Below, one piece after another: positions 56,617 through 64,000 of a stretch of DNA of 64,000 nucleotides. How positions within the stretch are numbered: the stretch's first letter is position 1; each line of letters begins with the position of its first letter. This stretch comes from Mycobacterium kyogaense (GTDB taxonomy: Bacteria; Actinomycetota; Actinomycetes; Mycobacteriales; Mycobacteriaceae). Both the position numbers and the translations under genes were made by a program. The DNA lies in contig NZ_QJUA01000008.1 of NCBI RefSeq assembly GCF_003254575.1, positions 1 through 64,000 of the forward strand, given 5' to 3'. Under the pieces are notes generated by a model that did not search any database, was not told the DNA's origin, and saw nothing but the letters and a program-made list of their open reading frames with translations.

Positions 56617-58010
56617 CCGACAAACGGCCGCTGTTCTATTCAGCGTTCGTGATGAACACCGCCTCGCACGTTCTGCACGGACTGTGGCGGGCTCCCGAGG
56701 CGCGCAATCACGAGTTCAACAAGCTCCGGCACTGGACGTCGTTGGCGTCGGCCGTCGAGAACGCCGGCTACGACCTGCTGTTCTTCGCCGACGTGTTCGG
56801 CCTGCGCGCACCATGGAACGGCAACTGGCGCAAGGCTGCTGAGGGCGGCATCCAGGTGCCGGTCAACGATCCGTCGGCGTTGGCGTCGGCGCTCGCGGTG
56901 GTCACCGAGAATCTCGGCATCGTGTTCACCAGCTCGATCGTGCAGGATCATCCCTTCAATTTCGCTCGCAAGATGTCCTCGCTGGACCACTACACCGACG
57001 GCAGGCTCGGCTGGAACGTCGTGACGAGCTTCAACGCCAACATGTTTCGTAGCTTCGGCCACGAGGGCACGCTCGAGCACGACGAACGCTACGACTGGGC
57101 CTACGAGTACGTCGACGTCACGTACAAGTTGTGGGAGGGGTCCTGGGACGACGACGCACTCGTGGCCGACAAGGCGCGCGGTGTCCATTCCGATCCGGCC
57201 GGTATCCACCGAATCAACCATGTCGGCAAGCGCTATTCGGTCGAGGGACCCCACTTCTCGTCCCCGTCGCCGCAACGCACACCCGTGCTGTTCCAGGCCG
57301 GTGCGTCACCGGCGGGTCAGCTCTTCTCTGCCCGTAACGCCGAGGGGGTGTACATCAGCAGCCCGAATCCGGCTGCCGCACATGCACTGACGTCCGAGAC
57401 CCGCGCCCTGGCCGCTCAACATGGCCGCGACCCCGACGACATCGCCTTCGCCCAGGGGCTTTCGTTCGTCGTCGGTGACACTCACCGTGACGCGGTACGG
57501 CGCCACGACGAGATCAAGCGGTATCTGGATCTGGAGGGTGTTGCGCTGCACGCGCTCGGCGATGCCGGCGTGGACGCGGGACACCTTCCGCTGGATACGC
57601 CGATCAGCGAGCTCGGCCAATTCACCGGGGTGCAGGGCTTCGCACGGTGGGCCGCCGAAGCATCGGGCAACTCCGAGCCGACGATTCGCGACCTGGCCTG
57701 GGTTCTGGAGGGAGCCAACCGGGTCGTCGGCACAGCCGAGGAGATCGCCGACCAGCTCGAAGAATGGCGCGAAGCCGGCGTCAACGGCATCAACGTCTAC
57801 CACGCGACGGTGCCGGGTTCGTTCCAGGAAACCGCGGATCGGCTGTTCCCGACGCTGCGCGAACGCGGGCTGATCGCGACCGACAAGGCGGGCACGCTGC
57901 GGCACAAGCTGTTCGGGCGGGGCGACCGGCTGCCCGACAGCCATCCCGCCGCCGCGTACCGGGGGGCCTTCGCCGACAACTCGCTGCTGGACCCTGCTAT
58001 CCCTGGGTGA
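56613..58010 (+). CDS. NtaA/SnaA/DszA-type FMN monooxygenase coupled to the MetNIQ operon
   Basis: A 465-residue monooxygenase. GTG at 56613 overlaps the MetQ-like stop (GTGA). Core: FYSAFVMNTASHVLHGLWRAPEA, then GRLGWNVVTSFNANMFRSFG and HFSSPSPQRTPVLFQAGASPAGQLFSARNAEGVYI. It belongs with DszA, SnaA and NtaA. Tight coupling to a methionine-type importer suggests oxidation of an imported organosulfur compound (inference). It overlaps the convergent CBS gene by 14 bases. Confidence 0.88.
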   Translation: MTDKRPLFYSAFVMNTASHVLHGLWRAPEARNHEFNKLRHWTSLASAVENAGYDLLFFADVFGLRAPWNGNWRKAAEGGIQVPVNDPSALASALAVVTENLGIVFTSSIVQDHPFNFARKMSSLDHYTDGRLGWNVVTSFNANMFRSFGHEGTLEHDERYDWAYEYVDVTYKLWEGSWDDDALVADKARGVHSDPAGIHRINHVGKRYSVEGPHFSSPSPQRTPVLFQAGASPAGQLFSARNAEGVYISSPNPAAAHALTSETRALAAQHGRDPDDIAFAQGLSFVVGDTHRDAVRRHDEIKRYLDLEGVALHALGDAGVDAGHLPLDTPISELGQFTGVQGFARWAAEASGNSEPTIRDLAWVLEGANRVVGTAEEIADQLEEWREAGVNGINVYHATVPGSFQETADRLFPTLRERGLIATDKAGTLRHKLFGRGDRLPDSHPAAAYRGAFADNSLLDPAIPG

Positions 58011-58431
58011 TGTAGTCCTGCAGACGCTGCTGCTCGCGCTCGAGCTCCTCCATGCGCGTCTTGACCACGTCGCCGATGCTGACGATCCCGCGCAGCCGAC
58101 CGTCGACGACGACAGGAACGTGGCGCACGCGATTGGTCGTCATCAACGCACTCAGGCTGTCGACCGAATCGTCCGGCGCACAGGTGGCCACCACGGTGGT
58201 CATGATGTCGGCCACGGGCCGCCGCAGCAGATCGGCGCCGACCTCGTGTAGACCGCGCACCACGTCGCGCTCCGAGACGATCCCCTGCAGCCCGTCGGCC
58301 GATACCACCACCATGGCGCCGATGTTGTGCACCGCCAGCTCAGTGAGCAGACCGGCCACCGACGTCTCGGGAGTGATCGTCGCAACGGATGCGCCCTTGA
58401 CGCGCAGCACATCGGAAATCCGCATCACCAC
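57997..58431 (-). CDS. CBS-domain pair protein (Rv2406c position)
   Basis: A 144-residue cytosolic protein made almost entirely of two CBS motifs (ISDVLRVKGASVATITPETS and VADIMTTVVATCAPDDSVDSL), each followed by the G-I-V-S sequence (QGIVSERDVV, RGIVSIGDVVK). Such pairs bind adenosine nucleotides and regulate partners, which are unknown here. ATG at 58431. Its last bases overlap the convergent monooxygenase. Confidence 0.92.
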   Translation of the reverse strand: MVMRISDVLRVKGASVATITPETSVAGLLTELAVHNIGAMVVVSADGLQGIVSERDVVRGLHEVGADLLRRPVADIMTTVVATCAPDDSVDSLSALMTTNRVRHVPVVVDGRLRGIVSIGDVVKTRMEELEREQQRLQDYITQG

Positions 58432-58540
58432 CTCCTTGTGATGGAGCTCACATCAGCGTACCCCCAGGAAGCTGCGGAACAGAATGCCTTGCCGGACCGG
58501 TTGCCTACTCCAAGACGCACACCCGACCGAGAGGAACGCC

Positions 58541-59548
58541 ATGTCACGCACGACCATGCTGGGCGACCACCTAACCGTCAGCGCTCTGGGATTCGGCGGG
58601 ATGGCGCTGACACCCGTGTACGGCGGCGCAGTCGACGACACCGAGTCGCTGGCCACGCTGCACCACGCCGTCGACGTCGGCGTCACGTTCATCGACACCG
58701 CCAACATCTACGGCTCGGGCGACAACGAACGATTGATCGCCCGGCTGCTCGCGGACCGCCGCGACGAGGTCACCCTCGCGACGAAGTTCGGCATCGTCGC
58801 CAATCCGGCCGGCACCCAGGGTCGCATCGGCGTGCGCGGCGACGCCGCGTACGTGCAGCAGTGCATCGACGAGAGCCTGCACCGCCTGCAGACCGACGTC
58901 GTGGACCTGTACTACCTGCACCGGCGGGATCCGGCCGTGCCGATCGAAGAGACCGTCGGCGCGATGGCCGAGCTGGTGCGCGCCGGAAAGGTCCGCCATC
59001 TCGGGCTCTCCGAGGTATCGGCGGAGGAACTGCGCGCGGCTCACGCCGTCCATCCGATCGCGGCGCTGCAGAGCGAATGGTCGATCTGGACCCGCGACGT
59101 CGAGGCCGCGATCGCACCGGCGGCCGCCGAACTGGGCGTCGGACTGGTCCCGTTCTCCCCGCTGGGGCGGGGCTTCCTGACCGGCTCGGTCCGTTCGGCC
59201 GCCGACATCGGGACCAATGACTTCCGACGCACGATGCCGCGCTTTGCCGACGCCGCGCTGACGGCCAATCAGCGCGTCGTGGACGCCGTCGAGCAGGTGG
59301 CCGGCGAGGTCGGCGCCACCGCGGCCCAGGTGGCACTCGCCTGGCTCCGTCACCGGGCCGACGACCTCGGTGTGGCGAGCGTGCCGATCCCCGGGACCCG
59401 GCGTGCGGCGCGCATCGACGAGAACCTGGCCTCGCTGTCGGTCCAGCTGACCCCGGAGCAGGTCAGTGCGCTCGGGCGCGCAGGAGACGCCGTAACCGGC
59501 AATCGGTACGGCGACACCGCGGCGGTACGGTCGAGCCGCGACGCGTGA
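58541..59548 (+). CDS. Aldo/keto reductase
   Basis: A 335-residue NADPH-dependent TIM-barrel reductase. The catalytic Asp-Tyr-Lys-His tetrad regions are seen: [17 protein letters not shown] (Asp and Tyr), TLATKFGI (Lys), and [11 protein letters not shown] (His). The C-terminus has [17 protein letters not shown] for cofactor binding. ATG at 58541 with GAGAGGAAC upstream. Substrate unknown; it resembles the YghZ/AKR13-type group. Confidence 0.92.
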   Translation: MSRTTMLGDHLTVSALGFGGMALTPVYGGAVDDTESLATLHHAVDVGVTFIDTANIYGSGDNERLIARLLADRRDEVTLATKFGIVANPAGTQGRIGVRGDAAYVQQCIDESLHRLQTDVVDLYYLHRRDPAVPIEETVGAMAELVRAGKVRHLGLSEVSAEELRAAHAVHPIAALQSEWSIWTRDVEAAIAPAAAELGVGLVPFSPLGRGFLTGSVRSAADIGTNDFRRTMPRFADAALTANQRVVDAVEQVAGEVGATAAQVALAWLRHRADDLGVASVPIPGTRRAARIDENLASLSVQLTPEQVSALGRAGDAVTGNRYGDTAAVRSSRDA

Positions 59549-59588
59549 TTGCGCCGCGCCAGAGCGGTCCTGGCGGTATACCTGCTCC

Positions 59589-60449
59589 ATGATCGAAGTG
59601 ACCTTGCTCGGCACCGGTAGCCCCATCCCCGACCCGCGCCGTGCGGGGCCCTCGACTCTGGTCCGCGCCGGCGGCCAGACCTTCCTCGTCGACTGCGGCC
59701 GTGGCGTTCTGCAGCGGGCCGCGGCCGTCGGGGTCAGCGCGAGCAACCTGACCGCGCTGCTGCTCACCCATCTGCACAGCGATCACATCACCGACTTGGG
59801 CGACGTCCTCATCAGCCGCTGGGTGGGCAATTTCGCCCCGGACCTGACGCCGTTGCCGATCATCGGCCCGCCCGGCACGGCCGAGGTCGTACAGAAGACG
59901 CTGGAGGCGTTGCAGTTCGACATCGGTTACCGCATCGCCCACCACGCCGACCTGACCGCGCCGCCGCCGGTGGAGGTCGAGGAGGTGACCGGCGGGGTGG
60001 TGTGGGGCCGGGACGGAGTACGGATCGTCGTGGGGCCCACCGATCATCGCCCGGTCGCCCCGACGATCGGGTTCCGCGTCGAGCACGACGGCGCCTCGGT
60101 GGTGCTGGCCGGGGACACGGTGCCTTGCCGGGGTCTCGACGAGTTGGCCTCTGGCGCAGGCGCACTGGTGCACACGGTGATCCGCAAAGATCTGATCGAC
60201 GCGATGCCGATGCAACGCATCCGGGACATCTGCGACTACCACTCCTCGGTGCAGCAGGCGGCCGAGACCGCGGCTCGCGCCGGGGTCGGCATCCTGATCC
60301 TGACGCACTACGTGCCGGCGCTGGTACCCGGCCAGGAGGACGAGTGGCGGGCACTGGCGGCGACGGCGTTCGATCGCCAGATCGAACTCGGCGACGATCT
60401 GCACCGGGTCGAAGTGCACCCGGGCGTCTGCGTCAAGCCAACCGGGTGA
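59589..60449 (+). CDS. Metallo-beta-lactamase fold hydrolase, RNase Z-like (Rv2407 position)
   Basis: A 286-residue MBL-fold protein. Metal motif [13 protein letters not shown] (His61, His63, Asp65, His66), [10 protein letters not shown] upstream, then [10 protein letters not shown] and ILTHYVP further on. RNase Z enzymes trim tRNA 3' ends; M. tuberculosis Rv2407 is annotated as one. The long flexible exosite arm of RNase Z is not obvious, so an arylsulfatase-like MBL is an alternative. It converges with the transglutaminase gene, overlapping by 17 bases. Confidence 0.85.
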   Translation: MIEVTLLGTGSPIPDPRRAGPSTLVRAGGQTFLVDCGRGVLQRAAAVGVSASNLTALLLTHLHSDHITDLGDVLISRWVGNFAPDLTPLPIIGPPGTAEVVQKTLEALQFDIGYRIAHHADLTAPPPVEVEEVTGGVVWGRDGVRIVVGPTDHRPVAPTIGFRVEHDGASVVLAGDTVPCRGLDELASGAGALVHTVIRKDLIDAMPMQRIRDICDYHSSVQQAAETAARAGVGILILTHYVPALVPGQEDEWRALAATAFDRQIELGDDLHRVEVHPGVCVKPTG

Positions 60450-61272
60450 TCTCCACGATCACGTCCAGATCGGTGGACCCTTCACCCGAGTAGATGCCCT
60501 TGAGCGGGGTCACGTCCGAATAGTCGCGGCCCACACCGACACTGATGTACTGCTCGGTGATCTCGGTGTCGTTGGTGGGGTCGTAGTGCCACCACTCGCC
60601 CGTCCACGCCTGAATCCACGCATGGCTCTGCCCGTCGATCGTCTCGCCGATCTTCGCCTCGCGCTGCGGGTGCAGATACCCCGACACGTAGCGCGACGGA
60701 ATACCCATGCCCCGCAACAACATCAAGGTCAGGTGTGCGAAATCCTGGCACACCCCCTTGCCTTCGCGCAGCGCGTCGACACCTGAGGTGTGCACGCCGG
60801 TGGTGCCGGGGACGTACTGCAGTTCGCCCTGCACCCAGCGCGCCGCCTCGATCACTGCCTCGGCGGGATCGTGGTACTTGGCGATACGCCGGCCCACGCG
60901 CTCGATCCGCTTACTGGCCGGCACGTAGTGGGTGGGCGCCAGCACCTCGTCGTAGCGGTCGATGACCGCCTCACCGGCGAGGTCGGCCCAGGCCACCTTC
61001 TCTGCCGGCGCCTCGGGTCGGTCCGTCTCCACCACCGATGACGCGGTCACCTCGAGCTCGGTGTGCGGGGCGTGCAGGTCGAACGCAGTCACCGCGGTTC
61101 CCCAGTAGTCGACATAGCGGTAGGACCGGGTCGCCGGAACCGTCTCGACGCGGTTGAGGATCACGTTCTGCCGCGAGTCCGACCGCGGTGTGAGCCGCGC
61201 CTCGTTGAACGACGCGGTGACCGGGGACTTGTAGGCATAGCCCGTCGAATGGACCACGCGCATCCGCCACAT
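60433..61272 (-). CDS. Transglutaminase-like cysteine peptidase domain protein
   Basis: A 279-residue protein. An N-terminal bacterial transglutaminase-associated region ([20 protein letters not shown]) precedes the core with the triad: Cys in [11 protein letters not shown], His in QSHAWIQAW and Asp in YDPTND. ATG at 61272 is chosen over the longer frame, as it lies 2 bases after the alpha-E stop. The trio with alpha-E and ATP-grasp proteins is widely conserved and is thought to make or cross-link peptide-type products, though function is unproven. Confidence 0.9.
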   Translation of the reverse strand: MWRMRVVHSTGYAYKSPVTASFNEARLTPRSDSRQNVILNRVETVPATRSYRYVDYWGTAVTAFDLHAPHTELEVTASSVVETDRPEAPAEKVAWADLAGEAVIDRYDEVLAPTHYVPASKRIERVGRRIAKYHDPAEAVIEAARWVQGELQYVPGTTGVHTSGVDALREGKGVCQDFAHLTLMLLRGMGIPSRYVSGYLHPQREAKIGETIDGQSHAWIQAWTGEWWHYDPTNDTEITEQYISVGVGRDYSDVTPLKGIYSGEGSTDLDVIVEITRLA

Positions 61273-61274
61273 GC

Positions 61275-62255
61275 CTAAATCTCCCCTTCTTCGATCACCA
61301 GTGCGTTGCGTCCCGCATCCGTCCACGCCACCCACGGCGCAGAGTGGAAGTACTGCAGCGCCAACGATTCTCCGACATCGAAGACGGTCGTCTGCAGCGA
61401 AGCCAGCCGCTGCTCGAGCGATTCGAGCAGAACCCCGGGCCGCAGGAACTCCAGTTCGCTGCGCGCGCGACCCAGCAGTAGCTGCGCCTCGGCGGTCGCA
61501 CCGAGGCGCCCGTGCGGCCGGTTCATCAGCTCGTCGAGGCTGTGTTCGGCCAGCCGCAGCGAGTAGAAGATCGACCGCGGAAAGAGCCGGTCCAGCAACA
61601 TGAATTCCACGACCCGGCCGGCGTCGAGGGCACCGCGGTAAGTCCGCAGGTAGGTGTCATGAGCACCCGCGGATCGCAGCAGGGTGACCCACGCCGGCGA
61701 CGACGCACTGTCCCCGACCCGGGACAGCAGCAGCCGGACCGTCATGTCCACCCGTTCCAGGGCACGACCCAGCAGCATGAAGCGGTAGCCGTCGTCGCGC
61801 GACAGTGTGGAGTCGGCCAGCCCTGCGAACATCGCGGCGCGCCCCTCCACGTAGGACAGGAACTCGTGCGGACCGAGCCGTTTGGCGGCGCGCTCCCGCT
61901 CGGCGAGTGCGTTGTAGGTGGTGTTCAAGCACTCCCAGATCTCGGTCGAGGTGACTTCGCGTGCGCCACGGGCATTTTCGCGGGCCGCCGAGATTGCCTC
62001 GACGATCGAGCAGCCGCCGTAGGTCTCGCGGCTGAACGCCACGAGGTCGGTCAGCGACCACACGTCGAGGACCTCGTCGGGCGGGTCGATGCCCAGCACG
62101 CGCAGCAGGGTGCGCGAAGCCTGGTCGGGATCGACGCTGGAATCCTCCAGCAGCTGATGCACCGTGACATCGAGGATGCGCGCGGTGTCGTCGGCGCGTT
62201 CGACGTAGCGCCCGATCCAGTAGAGAGATTCGGCGTTTCTGGCCAGCATCGTCAC
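61275..62255 (-). CDS. Alpha-E domain protein
   Basis: A 326-residue, mostly helical protein starting MLARNAESLYWIGRYVERADDTARIL, the hallmark of the alpha-E family. It is a fixed partner of circularly permuted ATP-grasp and transglutaminase proteins. ATG follows AGAGGAGAG and lies 6 bases after the ATP-grasp stop. No catalytic residues are known for the family; it probably works as a complex with its neighbours. Confidence 0.92.
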   Translation of the reverse strand: MTMLARNAESLYWIGRYVERADDTARILDVTVHQLLEDSSVDPDQASRTLLRVLGIDPPDEVLDVWSLTDLVAFSRETYGGCSIVEAISAARENARGAREVTSTEIWECLNTTYNALAERERAAKRLGPHEFLSYVEGRAAMFAGLADSTLSRDDGYRFMLLGRALERVDMTVRLLLSRVGDSASSPAWVTLLRSAGAHDTYLRTYRGALDAGRVVEFMLLDRLFPRSIFYSLRLAEHSLDELMNRPHGRLGATAEAQLLLGRARSELEFLRPGVLLESLEQRLASLQTTVFDVGESLALQYFHSAPWVAWTDAGRNALVIEEGEI

Positions 62256-62261
62256 TCTCCT

Positions 62262-63908
<1,647 letters not shown>

Positions 63909-64000
63909 AGCTCTCCTGCTCCTCCCGTACGCGGACGTGCACCATGCATGCGCTCCAGACACGCACCTTGCCATGCTGCAGCATTTCCGTCGTTTCGGCA

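Overview
The window is one contiguous stretch of a high-GC actinobacterial chromosome, most likely a Mycobacterium or Mycolicibacterium. The gene order era, corC-like, ybeY, phoH, rsmE, dnaJ2, hrcA, then hemW, sirA, cysH, chelatase, cysAWT-subI, trehalase, lppR-like, lepA, pemK-like, CBS protein, RNase Z-like, transglutaminase, alpha-E protein and ATP-grasp protein matches, as far as I remember it, the Rv2364c-Rv2411c backbone of M. tuberculosis. GTG starts, ATGA/GTGA overlaps and apparent leaderless starts also fit mycobacteria. I see no rRNA, tRNA, IS element, prophage or CRISPR array, and no gene-free gap above 300 bases.

Layout. 1-7.0 kb: an amidase cut by the window edge; a minus-strand operon for an amino-acid ABC importer, a gamma-glutamyltransferase-like enzyme and a DUF1275 membrane protein, preceded by two palindromic operators and a TetR gene. 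7.0-14.2 kb: the ribosome-maturation and heat-shock cluster. 14.3-17.7 kb: a small conserved protein, an acyltransferase, a luciferase-like oxidoreductase and hemW. 17.7-30.6 kb: a sulfur block with sirA-cysH-chelatase, two CNNM-type membrane proteins, a persulfide dioxygenase/tauE/cstR locus and the sulfate ABC transporter. Both sulfate-assimilation operons begin with a short leader ORF ending in a run of Cys codons. 30.6-32.6 kb: GH15 trehalase.

32.7-48.8 kb is an accessory block between treH and lppR-lepA, which are neighbours in the M. tuberculosis order. It holds an amino-acid permease, two sensor-domain lipoproteins, a GntR-ferredoxin-ABC importer-flavoprotein operon, a WhiB/glutamine-synthetase-like pair, three flavin monooxygenase-like genes and a 45-residue membrane protein. 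48.9-52.1 kb returns to the backbone. A second accessory block (52.2-58.0 kb) carries an acetyltransferase, an SsuD-like monooxygenase, a MetNIQ-type importer and a coupled monooxygenase. The backbone resumes to the end.

The unifying theme is sulfur: sulfate import and reduction, siroheme supply, persulfide detoxification, and probably import plus oxidative cleavage of organosulfur compounds. The least explained part is 36.4-43.1 kb: an AprA-like flavoprotein with about nine HEAT repeats and an AprB-like two-cluster ferredoxin, encoded in one tightly overlapping operon with their own nitrate/sulfonate-type ABC importer, whose binding protein has a NosL-like tail. Its substrate cannot be read from the sequence. 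It is the best candidate here for an undescribed system.
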